Shown here: one piece after another, positions 1 through 7,962 of the stretch
Numbering within the stretch: the stretch's first letter is position 1
Layout: each line of letters starts with the position of its first letter
From: Sutterella sp.
Lineage (GTDB): Bacteria > Pseudomonadota > Gammaproteobacteria > Burkholderiales > Burkholderiaceae_F
Assembly: GCA_003488465.1 (NCBI GenBank)
Contig: DNLN01000062.1
Coordinates: forward strand, 1 to 18,210
Direction: 5' to 3'
DNA length: 18,210 nt
Program-made: the position numbers and the translations under genes
The notes under the pieces: generated by a model
The model's input: the letters and a program-made list of their open reading frames with translations, nothing else
Told to the model about the DNA's origin: nothing
The model's database searches: none

Positions 1-308
1 GCAAACGAGGTCTTGGAAGCGGCGGCAAGCGACACCTCCTTGATAGGTTCAGGGTGCGGCTCGCTCAGACGCACAGGAATGGTCTTGGGCAGATCAGCGG
101 TTCCAAAATCAAAGGGCTTGGGCTGCACGGGCCGGTGCGCGGAATTGACCTTGACCATGGGACGAGCCTGCGGCTGCGGAAGCGGCTTGACGGATGCCTT
201 CGATTTGCCTTCTGCGGGCTTCTTGCGTCGCTTGGTGTTCCTGGTTTTCGGAATATTGGGATCCGGACCGAAGAGCTCCAACTGATCAGGGTTGTATGCG
301 CGTCTCAT
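1..308 (-). CDS. Unidentified protein, N-terminal part only (runs off the left edge)
   Basis: An open frame of 102 codons reads leftward from an ATG at 308 without a stop to the window edge. The protein starts MRRAYNPDQLELFGPDPNIP and continues with a basic run (TKRRKKPAEGKSK, about residues 26-38) and then a proline-, lysine- and glutamine-rich stretch. It looks like a disordered leader ahead of a folded domain that lies outside the window. No signal peptide or membrane segment is visible. A weak GAGAA element sits about 7 bases before the ATG. The gene begins 33 bp after the dsbC stop on the same strand, so the two are probably cotranscribed. I do not recognise the family. Plus-strand frames over the same bases (13-285 and 54-392) have no better support and are probably shadows. 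Confidence 0.6.
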   Translation of the reverse strand, partial: MRRAYNPDQLELFGPDPNIPKTRNTKRRKKPAEGKSKASVKPLPQPQARPMVKVNSAHRPVQPKPFDFGTADLPKTIPVRLSEPHPEPIKEVSLAAASKTSF

Positions 309-341
309 GATGCGTTCTCAAGCGGAGTGTGTGCCGAGCGA

Positions 342-1055
342 TCATTTGGCCGAGAGCCTGGCCTCGATTTGATCGGGCGAAAGGGCGCCTGAGACTCGAG
401 AGCCGTCCTGGAAGATGATCGTCGGAGTGCCGGTAATGCCAAGCTCCCTGCCTAGAGCCAGATTGCGCTCAAGCGCCGAGTAATCGCATTTGCCTTCGGC
501 GAATTCGGCAGGATCCTTGCCCTCGAGCATGTGCGCTTCAAAGGCGGCGACGGGATTTTCCGAGCAAAAGATATTCCGCGAAATGGAGCCCGAATTCAGG
601 ATGGGATAGATGAAGTTGTACACCGTGATGTTGTCGATCTTTTGCAGATTGCGCTCAAGCATCGAGCAATACGGGCACCTTGCGTCGGTGAAGACGACAA
701 CCTTTCGCTCACCCTTGCCGCGAACCACCTTGACGGCGTCCTCAAGCCGGAACACTTTCCAGTCGATGCGGTTGAGTTCTTCAAGTCTGGCCGCCGTGAT
801 GTCGGTGTTTTGCGTCGTGTCGAAGATCCGTCCTGCGATCAGGTACTTGCCTTCGGCGTCGGTGTAGAAGATCTGTCTGCGGACGATGATTTCATAAAGC
901 CCGGCAACGGGCATCTTGCGCACACCTTCGGGGATCATCCCGGTCTTTTCGCGGATCTTCTGGCTTACTGCGTCCGTTTCGGCAGAGGCCAGGGCGTGCA
1001 GGCTGGATAGGGCGGTGATTGCGGCAACGGCGGCGCAAAGGGCGAGTTTTCTCAT
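342..1055 (-). CDS. dsbC: DsbC-type thiol:disulfide interchange protein (periplasmic disulfide isomerase)
   Basis: The protein should reshuffle wrong disulfides in periplasmic proteins and be kept reduced by DsbD. The start chosen is the ATG at 1055 (237 residues) because it opens directly into a signal peptide: MRKLALC, a hydrophobic core, and ALASA near residues 21-25. The longer frame from 1097 adds 14 charged residues and has no ribosome site. Residues about 25-90 fit the DsbC N-terminal dimerisation domain. The thioredoxin-like catalytic domain carries the active site CPYC at 127-130 and the cis-proline loop TP at 210-211. Cys164 and Cys190 probably form the second, structural disulfide known in DsbC. 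Length matches the family (about 235). Its neighbour on the left edge begins 33 bp downstream; upstream sulP is separated by a terminator, so dsbC needs its own promoter, which I could not pin down. Confidence 0.93.
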   Translation of the reverse strand: MRKLALCAAVAAITALSSLHALASAETDAVSQKIREKTGMIPEGVRKMPVAGLYEIIVRRQIFYTDAEGKYLIAGRIFDTTQNTDITAARLEELNRIDWKVFRLEDAVKVVRGKGERKVVVFTDARCPYCSMLERNLQKIDNITVYNFIYPILNSGSISRNIFCSENPVAAFEAHMLEGKDPAEFAEGKCDYSALERNLALGRELGITGTPTIIFQDGSRVSGALSPDQIEARLSAK

Positions 1056-1120
1056 CTGTGAGTGGTCTTTCTCAAAACGCTTGAGTTCTGGTTGCATGAG
1101 CCGAGACTTTAACGCAAAAC

Positions 1121-1146
1121 AGCCGGGAGCTGTTCGGCTCCCGGCT
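1121..1146 (-). terminator. Rho-independent terminator of the sulP gene
   Basis: A perfect 10-bp stem (1121-1130 with 1137-1146, AGCCGGGAGC and its complement) encloses a 6-base loop. Read on the minus strand, the stem is followed by GTTTTGCGTT. It lies about 57 bp after the sulP stop and upstream of dsbC, so it should isolate the two genes. Confidence 0.8.
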
Positions 1147-1202
1147 CGATTTCTGGCGTTGTGTTGCGCAATAGGCGAGTGGCTGCCTCTTGCCCGTGGC
1201 TC

Positions 1203-2918
1203 TCAGGACTTGTGCGCCATGTCCTTGAGAATGTCCTTGGCGCGCTTGATTGCGAAGTCCATGTCCGGAACGAGATTCGCACCGAGCGAGTCCACCAGCC
1301 CCATGCGGCGCAGCTGGCGCTTCGGGTGGCCTTCGGCGCCGGAGATGATCATTTCATGTCCGCGCCGCTTCAGAGCCCTGCGGTACACGTCAATGACATC
1401 CATCACGGAGTTGTCCAGGGAAAGCACGCCGGAAAAATCCAGAATGACGACCTTGGCAGCGTCCGGAGCCGTCAGGCGCTTGGGATCGCTCAGCTCGGAG
1501 AGCTTGGAGACGGATCCGAAGAAGAATGCACCGGTGAGCTTCCAGCTTTCCACCTCAGAGGGCACGTCAAAGGGCAGCGTCTGGCGGTCGACATGCGTGA
1601 GATGGTTCATGCGGGAGATGAAAAACAGGCAGCTTGTCACGAGGCCCACCTCGACCGCGACCGTGAGATCAAAGATCACGGTGAGCAGGAACGTGAGAAC
1701 GAGCGTGGTCTTGTAGCTGATCGTCATCTTGCGCATGCGGCTGAATTCGCGCCAGTTGCCCATGTTCCATGCGACATTCATCAGAATGGCAGCGAGGGCG
1801 GCAAGCGGAATGTCGCTTGCCAGGGGGGCTGCGGCAAGGATGACGATGAGCAGCGTGACGGCGTGGACCAGGCCGGCGACAGGAGAGGCCGCGCCGCTCT
1901 TGATGTTGGTGACCGTGCGGGCGATGGTTCCAGTGGCAGGAATACCGCCGAAGAATGGCGTGATGAGGTTCGCGATGCCCTGGCCCATCAGTTCCTGGTT
2001 CGGATCATGGCGGTCGTCGGTCATGGCATCGGCAACGCGTGCGCAGAGCAGACTCTCGATCGAGCCGAGCAAAGCGAGCGTGATCATCGGGCCGATCAGC
2101 AGTTTGAAGTCAGACCAGGCAAAACTTGGGATTGCAAAATCGGGAAGCTTCTGCGGAATGCCGCCGAACTTGGTGCCGATCGTCTCAACGGGCAGTGAGA
2201 AGGTCGCGACGACCACCGTGGACAGAACCAGCACGATAACGGTCGCAGGAAAACGTCCGAGAATCTTCTTCCAAGTCGGATCGCGCATGGTGTAGTGGGC
2301 TGGCCAGAACTTGACGATGAGAAAACTCACAAGGGCGACGCCTACAGCGTAGGGGTTTGCGGTCTGAATGTTCTCGGCAAGCGTTTGAATCTGATGAAAG
2401 AAGTCGGCAGGCATCTTGGCAATCGTCAGACCGAGAAAATCCTTCACCTGACTCAGTCCAATCAGGATGGCGATGCCGTTGGTAAAGCCGATAACGATTG
2501 ACACCGGGATGAAGCGGATGAAGCTGCCGAGCTTGAACAGCCCCATGATGAACAGCAGGACGCCCGAGCCGATTGTCGCCAGCAGCAGGTTCCCCAGCCC
2601 ATACTGCGCGATGATGCCGTAGATGATGACGATGAAGGCGCCTGCCGGGCCGCCGATCTGCACGCGGCAGCCGCCGAACAGGCTGATCAGGAAGCCTGCA
2701 ATGATGGCGGTGTAGATGCCCGCTTCTGGCGGAACGCCGGAGGCGATGCCGAAGGCCATTGCAAGCGGCAGCGCAACCATGCCGACCGTCAGGCCGGCGC
2801 TGACGTCGCGAGCAAGCATTCTGCCGTTGTAGTGGCGCAGCGAGTCAAAACTCACGGGATGGAAGGGAGCGAGCGGAAGGTGCCGCAGCGCATCCTTGCA
2901 AATTGAAAGTACGGACAT
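1203..2918 (-). CDS. SulP/SLC26-family inorganic anion transporter with C-terminal STAS domain
   Basis: A 571-residue inner-membrane carrier. SulP proteins move sulfate, bicarbonate or dicarboxylates, usually with protons or sodium; the substrate cannot be read from sequence here. The membrane part (about residues 35-435) shows family landmarks: the start of TM1 (AGLTVGMVALPLAMAFGIAS, 41-60), the conserved VQIGGPAGAF loop (86-95), and the GGIPATGTIARTVTNIKSGA signature (324-343). The STAS domain occupies about 460-565, with VVILDFSGVLSLDNSVMDVI at its core. Length is normal. No good ribosome site precedes the ATG at 2918, but the first 40 residues align with the usual pre-TM1 segment (PVSFDSLRHY), so a later start at Met34 is less likely. 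The gene stands alone, with a terminator behind it and a 228-bp gap in front containing a possible minus-strand -10 (TATAAA, 3025-3030). Confidence 0.9.
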   Translation of the reverse strand: MSVLSICKDALRHLPLAPFHPVSFDSLRHYNGRMLARDVSAGLTVGMVALPLAMAFGIASGVPPEAGIYTAIIAGFLISLFGGCRVQIGGPAGAFIVIIYGIIAQYGLGNLLLATIGSGVLLFIMGLFKLGSFIRFIPVSIVIGFTNGIAILIGLSQVKDFLGLTIAKMPADFFHQIQTLAENIQTANPYAVGVALVSFLIVKFWPAHYTMRDPTWKKILGRFPATVIVLVLSTVVVATFSLPVETIGTKFGGIPQKLPDFAIPSFAWSDFKLLIGPMITLALLGSIESLLCARVADAMTDDRHDPNQELMGQGIANLITPFFGGIPATGTIARTVTNIKSGAASPVAGLVHAVTLLIVILAAAPLASDIPLAALAAILMNVAWNMGNWREFSRMRKMTISYKTTLVLTFLLTVIFDLTVAVEVGLVTSCLFFISRMNHLTHVDRQTLPFDVPSEVESWKLTGAFFFGSVSKLSELSDPKRLTAPDAAKVVILDFSGVLSLDNSVMDVIDVYRRALKRRGHEMIISGAEGHPKRQLRRMGLVDSLGANLVPDMDFAIKRAKDILKDMAHKS

Positions 2919-3086
2919 GGAAGAAAAAGGGGCGGCGGAACGGGAATCAGGGCGTGCCTGGCTTGGACTGTTTCGTCGTCCCGAAAATGGTTATGGTTTG
3001 CGGGAACGAAAAAAGAGCGCGGATTTTATAGTAAAAAACGGGAAAGCGCTAGAGCACGAACGGCCGGAATGGCTTGTTTTGTCTTG

Positions 3087-3120
3087 AAAAAAAGCGGAGC
3101 GCCGCAGTGGGACACTCCGC
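3087..3120 (-). terminator. Rho-independent terminator of anmK
   Basis: On the minus strand GCGGAG (3115-3120) pairs with CTCCGC (3094-3099) and is followed at once by seven T (3087-3093). The loop is long (15 bases) and can form an inner AGTG/CACT pair. It begins about 27 bp after the anmK stop. Confidence 0.75.
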
Positions 3121-3146
3121 ATGAGGTCTGCCTGGCCGACCGCTTG

Positions 3147-4247
3147 TCAATGCGGATACAGGGCGCCGAGGATTCTCGGGCCGCTCGCGTTGGTGACTTC
3201 GGGCAGATTCCCGGTCTTCCGGTGCAGGAACGACCATGCGAGCCAGGCAAAGGCCATGCCCTCCACGTGAAGGGGATGAACACCGAGGGCCTGGGTGGAG
3301 CGCACGGGAATTGATTCGCCCGCCTCCTGGCTGATCATGCGGCACAGTGCGCCGTTCAGTGCGCCGCCGCCGCAAAGATAAATCTCTCTGGTCTGATGCG
3401 CGAAGCGCTTGACGGCGTCCACGATGGTTCTGGCCGTGAGTGCCATCAGGGTGGCCTGTACGTCTGCGGGATCTTCGTCGGCAAGCTTGCTCTTGAGCCA
3501 CTCGAGATTGAAAAGTTCGCGGCCCGTGCTCTTCGGGGGGAGCTGGGCGAAATAGGGCTCGTCAAGGAGCCGTGTGAGAAGGGCTTCGTTCACTTCTCCG
3601 GTCGAGCCCCAGGCGCCGTTGGCATCGAAGTCCCGGCGCAGATTCTTCTTGCACCAGCCGTCGAGCAGAACATTGCCCGGACCGCAGTCAAAGCCGATGA
3701 TCTTTCCGTAGCTCTTCTTGGGAGGCAGAAAGGTGATGTTGGAGATGCCGCCGATGTTGACGACGCAGCGGGCGATGTCGGAGGCAAAGACTTCGCGGTG
3801 GAACGCCGGAACGAGGGGGGCGCCCTGGCCGCCGGCAGCCATGTCGCGTGACCTGAAGTCGGCGATGATGTCCACGCCGGAGAGTTCGGCGATCAGGGCG
3901 GGGTTGCTGAGCTGCAGCGTCCAGCCCTTTTCCGGACGGTGACGGATGGTCTGGCCGTGGACGCCGGCCGCAGCGACCGCTGAACGCGGAATGTCTGCTT
4001 CATTGAGAAGTTCGTGAATGGCGCGGGCGTAGGTTTTTGAGAGTTCCTGGGCCGCATCCTGCATGGTTTCGATTTCGTTGTCGCCGGGGCTGCACAGAGC
4101 TAGAAGCGTCTTTCGGAAATCCCTGTCGAACTCTAGGTGGGAGTGTCCGACAAGCTTGGGGATGTCGGCGGAGAAGTCAACGGCGACGGCGTCCACGCCG
4201 TCCAGGCTGGTACCCGACATGAGGCCGAGAGCGATGGTCTTGATCAT
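3147..4247 (-). CDS. anmK: Anhydro-N-acetylmuramic acid kinase
   Basis: The enzyme opens and phosphorylates 1,6-anhydro-MurNAc to MurNAc-6-phosphate in the cytoplasm, part of cell-wall recycling. The 366-residue length is typical. Diagnostic motifs of the ASKHA-fold family are present: the nucleotide loop GLMSGTSLDGVD (8-19), GVHGQTIRHRP (95-105), ADFRSRDMAAGGQGAPLVP (129-147), NIGGISNIT (164-172), GFDCGPGN (185-192, whose Asp187 matches the catalytic base of the family), CGGGALN (292-298) and LGVHPLHVEGMAFAWLA (321-337). The ATG at 4247 follows TTGGAG by 7 bases. The upstream gene on the same strand is an M23 murein peptidase 273 bp away, so both partners act on peptidoglycan, but the gap suggests separate promoters. 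A possible -10 (TACAAT, minus strand) lies at 4319-4324. Confidence 0.95.
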   Translation of the reverse strand: MIKTIALGLMSGTSLDGVDAVAVDFSADIPKLVGHSHLEFDRDFRKTLLALCSPGDNEIETMQDAAQELSKTYARAIHELLNEADIPRSAVAAAGVHGQTIRHRPEKGWTLQLSNPALIAELSGVDIIADFRSRDMAAGGQGAPLVPAFHREVFASDIARCVVNIGGISNITFLPPKKSYGKIIGFDCGPGNVLLDGWCKKNLRRDFDANGAWGSTGEVNEALLTRLLDEPYFAQLPPKSTGRELFNLEWLKSKLADEDPADVQATLMALTARTIVDAVKRFAHQTREIYLCGGGALNGALCRMISQEAGESIPVRSTQALGVHPLHVEGMAFAWLAWSFLHRKTGNLPEVTNASGPRILGALYPH

Positions 4248-4520
4248 CTTAAAACTCCAAGATCGAAAAGCGAAGCCATTCGCTGGCGGCCGAAAAGCCC
4301 CGGAGCGAAGCGGTTGCTATTGTAGAGATTTGTCAGCGCTAAGTGCACGAAGAACGAGAGGCTGCGGATTTCAGACTCAAGTGTCACCAGCCGATTTACC
4401 TCGGCCTTATAGTGCCTCACCGAGACGGGCGACGCTGCGCCCGTTTGCCCAAACAGACATCAGGGACAAGAACTCTCTTGAAGGCGGTTCTGCGGACAGG
4501 GGGCGTCGACAGAACTGCCG

Positions 4521-5972
4521 TTAGTTCGCCTTGTTTTTGGATTCCGGCGCACCAGTATCCGTCTGTGCTGTGTGCACCGAGGAACTCTTGGTCGGCAGCT
4601 CAAACCGTTTCTCAAGCTGGCTGATGGCCACCTTCAGATCCCCCTTCCTGTGCGAGGGCAGGTTTCTCACGGTCGGCAACTGCGCGGTCATCGGATTGAT
4701 CTGTTGCTTGTGAAGCCGCAGTTCATAGTGCAGATGAGGCCCCGTGGCCAGCCCCGTCATGCCGACGCGACCGATTTGCTGGGAAATTTCGACTCGAGCG
4801 CCAGGCCGAACATCCTTGGAAATTTCCGACAGATGGGCGTAGACGGTTTCGTAGCCATTGCCGTGGTCAATGAGAATGTGTTTACCATAACCGGTGCCCC
4901 AGCCGGCACGGCGCACGACGCCGTCAGAAGCAGCGCGGACGATGGCCCCCCTGGGGGCGCTGAAGTCAGTGCCCAAATGTGGTCTGACGACACCGGTGAT
5001 GGGATGCTTTCTCATGCGGTTGAATCCGCTGGAGATAACGCGGACATCCAACGGAACCCGCACGAACGAACGCCGCACATTCTTGCCGTTCTCGTCGTAA
5101 TACCCGCCGTCGGTCGATCCGTCATCGAACCAGTAGTAGGCGAGAGTTCTCTGCCCGCGTCGCATTATGACGGCAAGCGGTCTTCCATAGCCGATGACAT
5201 GGCCGTCGGCCTGCTTCTTCTCGAAGATGATCCAGAACTGATCGCCGCGGCCCAGCGACATCAGCGGGTCTCGGTCTTGGTCAAAGATGCCGTGCACCTG
5301 ACGAATCAGCGGAGCAGGCAGTTCAGCCTTCGACAGGCTCCTGTCAACAGAGCCGACCACTCTTCCGCTGATCATGTCTGCATGCATGCGGAAACTGATT
5401 TTCTGAGAGGAGATTGTCAGATTTCCGTTGGGCACAGTCCGGGACAGGGTGATCCTGGTTCCGGTCATGTCCTTGTGTTCCTGATACAGACTCAGGGTCT
5501 TGATGTCGCCCGAGGGAAAGACCCTTGCGGTCACAAGCTGACCGGAGGTTGCATTGCGCAGAGCGGCGGTCACCTTGTCCGGCCGGTGTTTGTTGACGAC
5601 TTCGAGCGCCATGGGGTCGGTAATGCCGAGCCGGGACAGAAGCCGTGAGAACGGTTCGTTTCTGACTGTCCTGGCAATGCGGCTCACGGATGAGGATGCG
5701 GCGGCGATCTGTTCAATCTGCGCGGAGACATCGGGCGTGGAGAAAATTGTCACGCTCTCGAAGCTGATCGCCGTCTCGAGCGAGGGCGACGGGCGGGAGA
5801 AATACGCAGCCGCGACCGCAATTGCGGGCATGATGAAGATGGCTGCTGCCAAGGCCGAGGGGCGCGACAAATTCCGCCAGCGCGGGTCGCTGGCGGCTTT
5901 TGCAGCAGCGTAATCAATGGCCTGTTGGCCAAACTGCCGCAATTGTCTGCCGAAAAAAGACTGGCAGGTCAT
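4521..5972 (-). CDS. Membrane-anchored M23-family murein endopeptidase (MepM-like)
   Basis: A 483-residue protein expected to cut peptide cross-links in periplasmic murein. A single N-terminal membrane anchor spans about residues 39-58, preceded by a charged cytoplasmic tail. Residues about 100-310 form the OapA/LysM-like and linker region seen in MepM/YebA proteins. The LytM domain (about 318-430) has the full zinc and catalytic set: HLGTD (His332, Asp336), YAHL (His380) and GPHLHYE (His413, His415), so it should be active rather than an EnvC-type regulator. The tail after 430 is polar and probably disordered. The start at 5972 is preferred over the longer frame from 6110 because a TATAAT -10 box at 6010-6015 lies inside that extension. 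The best ribosome-site match (GGAG) is 12 bases upstream, rather far. tyrS is transcribed divergently. Confidence 0.9.
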   Translation of the reverse strand: MTCQSFFGRQLRQFGQQAIDYAAAKAASDPRWRNLSRPSALAAAIFIMPAIAVAAAYFSRPSPSLETAISFESVTIFSTPDVSAQIEQIAAASSSVSRIARTVRNEPFSRLLSRLGITDPMALEVVNKHRPDKVTAALRNATSGQLVTARVFPSGDIKTLSLYQEHKDMTGTRITLSRTVPNGNLTISSQKISFRMHADMISGRVVGSVDRSLSKAELPAPLIRQVHGIFDQDRDPLMSLGRGDQFWIIFEKKQADGHVIGYGRPLAVIMRRGQRTLAYYWFDDGSTDGGYYDENGKNVRRSFVRVPLDVRVISSGFNRMRKHPITGVVRPHLGTDFSAPRGAIVRAASDGVVRRAGWGTGYGKHILIDHGNGYETVYAHLSEISKDVRPGARVEISQQIGRVGMTGLATGPHLHYELRLHKQQINPMTAQLPTVRNLPSHRKGDLKVAISQLEKRFELPTKSSSVHTAQTDTGAPESKNKAN

Positions 5973-6009
5973 TGGCTGAGTAGTCTCCGAGGATGTGTCT
6001 AGTGTTGCA

Positions 6010-6038
6010 ATTATAGGGAGAAAAGTGGTTCTGAAGGA
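6010..6038 (-). promoter_or_regulatory. Probable sigma-70 promoter of the M23 peptidase gene
   Basis: On the minus strand a consensus TATAAT (6010-6015) lies about 38 bases before the ATG at 5972. The -35 is weak (TCCTTC with a 17-base spacer, 6033-6038), so strength is uncertain. Predicted RNA start is near 6003, giving a leader of about 30 bases. Confidence 0.5.
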
Positions 6039-6092
6039 CTGATTTGACAGGGCTTGCGCAACAAAGACGCCTGTTTCGCGGGCCGCTTCAGG

Positions 6093-6098
6093 TAAAAT
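6093..6098 (+). promoter_or_regulatory. Possible -10 element for tyrS
   Basis: TAAAAT at 6093-6098 is the best -10 on the plus strand before tyrS. The hexamer 17 bases upstream (CCTGTT) is a poor -35. The consensus TTGACA at 6044-6049 is too far upstream to pair with it. Confidence 0.3.
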
Positions 6099-6108
6099 CG
6101 CCGGACGC

Positions 6109-6131
6109 AAGAGGTCGGAGGACCTCTTTTT
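6109..6131 (+). terminator. Terminator-like hairpin in the tyrS leader (possible attenuator)
   Basis: AAGAGGTC (6109-6116) pairs with GACCTCTT (6121-6128) around the tetraloop GGAG, and the run of T continues to 6131. The shape is that of an intrinsic terminator on the plus strand, but no plus-strand gene lies upstream within at least 6 kb. It ends about 40 bases before the tyrS ATG. It may be an attenuator, or simply a protective hairpin at the 5' end of the RNA. Confidence 0.4.
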
Positions 6132-6169
6132 GCATTAGAAGAATCGAATCGATAGGAGTGCATCAACCG

Positions 6170-7420
6170 ATGTCCGAGCAAATTCAACCGCAGGAAAAGA
6201 AGTACGAAGTGACGCAGGAAATCAAGGAGGCGATGGCCACGATCCGGCGGGGCACCGATACGTTGCTCATTGAAAGCGAACTCGAGCAGAAACTCGCAAG
6301 AGCCAGAGCTACCGGAGAGCCCCTGCGCTGCAAACTAGGACTCGATCCCACTGCGCCGGACATCCATATTGGTCATACCGTGGTCCTCAACAAGCTGCGT
6401 CAGCTGCAGGATCTCGGGCACACGGTGATCTTTCTGATCGGTGACTTCACCGCCGCCATTGGTGATCCCTCCGGCCGCAATGTCACCCGTCCGCCGCTCT
6501 CGCCCGAGCAGATTAAGGTCAATGCCGAAACTTATCTTGCCCAGGCCGGCCTCGTGCTTGACATCAACAAGGCCGAAGTTCGCTACAACTCCGAGTGGTG
6601 CAACCAGCTCGGCGCAACAGGGCTTATTCAACTGTGCTCGCGTTATACGCTGGCTCGTCTTCTGGAGCGTGACGATTTTGCCAAGCGCTATGCCCAGCAG
6701 CTTCCCATCGCCATGCACGAACTGATCTATCCGCTCATGCAGGGTTACGATTCTGTGGCCTTGAGGAGCGACCTTGAGCTCGGCGGCTCCGATCAGCGCT
6801 TTAATCTCATCGTCGGCCGCGAGCTTCAGCGCCAGTACAACCAGGAGGCCCAGTGCATTCTCACGATGCCGCTTCTGGTTGGCTTGGATGGCGTCAACAA
6901 GATGAGCAAGAGCAAGCACAACTACATCGGCATCACGGACTCTCCCGATGACATGTTCGGCAAGGTTATGAGCATTTCCGACAGCCTGATGTGGAACTGG
7001 TATGACCTGGTGTCCCTGAAGAGCAACGCCGAGATCGCAACGCTTAAGAGCGAGTGTGAGAACGGGCGCAATCCGCGCGACGCGAAGGTCATGCTTGCCA
7101 AGGAGATCATTGAGCGATTCCACGACAAGGCAAGTGCTGAAGCCGCCGAGGCTGAATTCAACAAGCGCTTCCAGCAGGGCGCCGTGCCGAATGACATCCA
7201 GACCGTCACCGTGCAGGCTGTCGATGGGAAGATCGGCATTGCCAAGATGATCAAGGAGGCCGGACTAGCCCCCAGCACGACCGAAGCGAACCGCAACATC
7301 AATCAGGGCGGTGTTCGCGTCGAGGGCGAGCGCGTTACGGATCGCGGCCTTGCGTTCGGCCCGGGCACGTACACTGTGCAGGTTGGCAAGCGCAAGTGGG
7401 CCCGCGTCGTTGTGAAGTGA
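6170..7420 (+). CDS. tyrS: Tyrosyl-tRNA synthetase (KMSKS-type, TyrZ-like class)
   Basis: The enzyme attaches tyrosine to tRNA-Tyr in the cytoplasm. The 416-residue protein has the class I motifs HIGH (66-69) and KMSKS (244-248), plus QGYDS (191-195) and GGSDQ (205-209) of the tyrosine pocket, and an S4 RNA-binding domain at about 353-416. The intact KMSKS places it in the second TyrRS subfamily common in Haemophilus and betaproteobacteria, rather than the E. coli TyrS type, which has a degenerate KFGKT. The start at 6170 follows AGGAG (6154-6158) by 11 bases. The frame can be extended to a TTG at 6044, but that would run through the leader hairpin. dtd begins 5 bp after the stop, forming an operon. 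Confidence 0.95.
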   Translation: MSEQIQPQEKKYEVTQEIKEAMATIRRGTDTLLIESELEQKLARARATGEPLRCKLGLDPTAPDIHIGHTVVLNKLRQLQDLGHTVIFLIGDFTAAIGDPSGRNVTRPPLSPEQIKVNAETYLAQAGLVLDINKAEVRYNSEWCNQLGATGLIQLCSRYTLARLLERDDFAKRYAQQLPIAMHELIYPLMQGYDSVALRSDLELGGSDQRFNLIVGRELQRQYNQEAQCILTMPLLVGLDGVNKMSKSKHNYIGITDSPDDMFGKVMSISDSLMWNWYDLVSLKSNAEIATLKSECENGRNPRDAKVMLAKEIIERFHDKASAEAAEAEFNKRFQQGAVPNDIQTVTVQAVDGKIGIAKMIKEAGLAPSTTEANRNINQGGVRVEGERVTDRGLAFGPGTYTVQVGKRKWARVVVK

Positions 7421-7425
7421 TTCCC

Positions 7426-7863
7426 ATGATTGCCGTTACTCAGCGGGTCTCCCGGGCATGCGTCCGGGTCAATGAAGAGACAGTCGGCAGGATCGATAGG
7501 GGCGTTCTTGTGCTTGTCTGTGCGCAAAAGGGCGATACCCCGGAACAGGCGCGCAAACTCGCCCAAAAGATCATCAAGTGCCGCATGTTCACCGATGAGG
7601 CCGGCAAGATGAACCTGTCCGTGAGGGACATTCATGGGGCCATTCTTGCCGTCTCGCAGTTCACGCTTGCTGCTGATACAGCCGCAGGCAACCGGCCGAG
7701 TTTCAGCGGCGCTGCCCCGAGTGAAGAGGGCAGGGCTCTTTACGAAGAGTTCGTCGCTGAGGTGAAACGACAGGAGATGCCTGTTCAGACGGGGATCTTT
7801 GGCGCGCACATGGAAGTTGATCTCATCAATGACGGCCCCGTGACGCTGCTCTTTTCGCTCTGA
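7426..7863 (+). CDS. dtd: D-aminoacyl-tRNA deacylase
   Basis: This homodimeric editing enzyme hydrolyses D-Tyr-tRNA and other D-aminoacyl-tRNAs (and Gly-tRNA-Ala), using RNA rather than protein side chains for catalysis. The 145-residue length is standard. Signature motifs are SQFTL (77-81), NRPSF (89-93) and the C-terminal Gly-cisPro motif GPVT (137-140). The start at 7426 gives the usual MIAVTQRVSRA opening; the frame extended to 7396 would overlap tyrS and adds ten unrelated residues. It lies 5 bp behind tyrS with no strong ribosome site, so translational coupling is likely. The pairing makes sense: TyrS can mischarge D-tyrosine and Dtd removes it. Confidence 0.95.
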   Translation: MIAVTQRVSRACVRVNEETVGRIDRGVLVLVCAQKGDTPEQARKLAQKIIKCRMFTDEAGKMNLSVRDIHGAILAVSQFTLAADTAAGNRPSFSGAAPSEEGRALYEEFVAEVKRQEMPVQTGIFGAHMEVDLINDGPVTLLFSL

Positions 7864-7880
7864 TTTTTTCCGCCGTAACA

Positions 7881-7922
7881 AAAAACTCCGCCGTCCAGAA
7901 CCAACCGGATAGCGGAGTTTTT
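7881..7922. terminator. Bidirectional terminator between dtd and the EF-G-like gene
   Basis: An 11-bp perfect inverted repeat, AAAAACTCCGC (7881-7891) with GCGGAGTTTTT (7912-7922), gives a hairpin ending in a T run on either strand. It starts 17 bases after the dtd stop and can also stop minus-strand transcripts from the EF-G-like gene. Confidence 0.8.
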
Positions 7923-7928
7923 CATGCC

Positions 7929-7959
7929 CTGCCAGGGGGAGATGCTCCCCCTGGGGCAG
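7929..7959. terminator. Second strong hairpin after the EF-G-like gene
   Basis: CCAGGGGGAG (7932-7941) pairs perfectly with CTCCCCCTGG (7945-7954) around a 3-base loop; CTG/CAG can extend it past a two-base bulge. It sits 4 bases after the EF-G-like stop on the minus strand. There is no T run next to it, so it may act as an RNA-protecting or pausing hairpin ahead of the terminator at 7881-7922. Confidence 0.5.
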
Positions 7960-7962
7960 TCC

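Noticed and set aside
13..392. Two short plus-strand frames at the left edge
   Set aside because: They overlap dsbC and the better supported minus-strand frame 1-308, with no ribosome site or recognisable motif.
1161..2198. A 345-codon plus-strand frame opposite sulP
   Set aside because: Composition is that of an antisense shadow (rich in Arg, Asp, Glu, His) and the SulP motifs on the minus strand are unambiguous.
4423..4442. ACGGGCG/CGCCCGT hairpin as the M23 gene terminator
   Set aside because: No T run follows it on the minus strand and it is about 80 bp past the stop; support is too weak to list.
4572..5648. A 358-codon plus-strand frame opposite the M23 peptidase gene
   Set aside because: No recognisable domain; the opposite strand encodes a complete LytM active site.
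6044..6049. Consensus TTGACA as the tyrS -35
   Set aside because: No -10-like hexamer lies 16-19 bases downstream; the nearest good -10 (6093) is too far away.
6335..7123. A 262-codon minus-strand frame opposite tyrS
   Set aside because: Shadow of a synthetase gene that has all its catalytic motifs.
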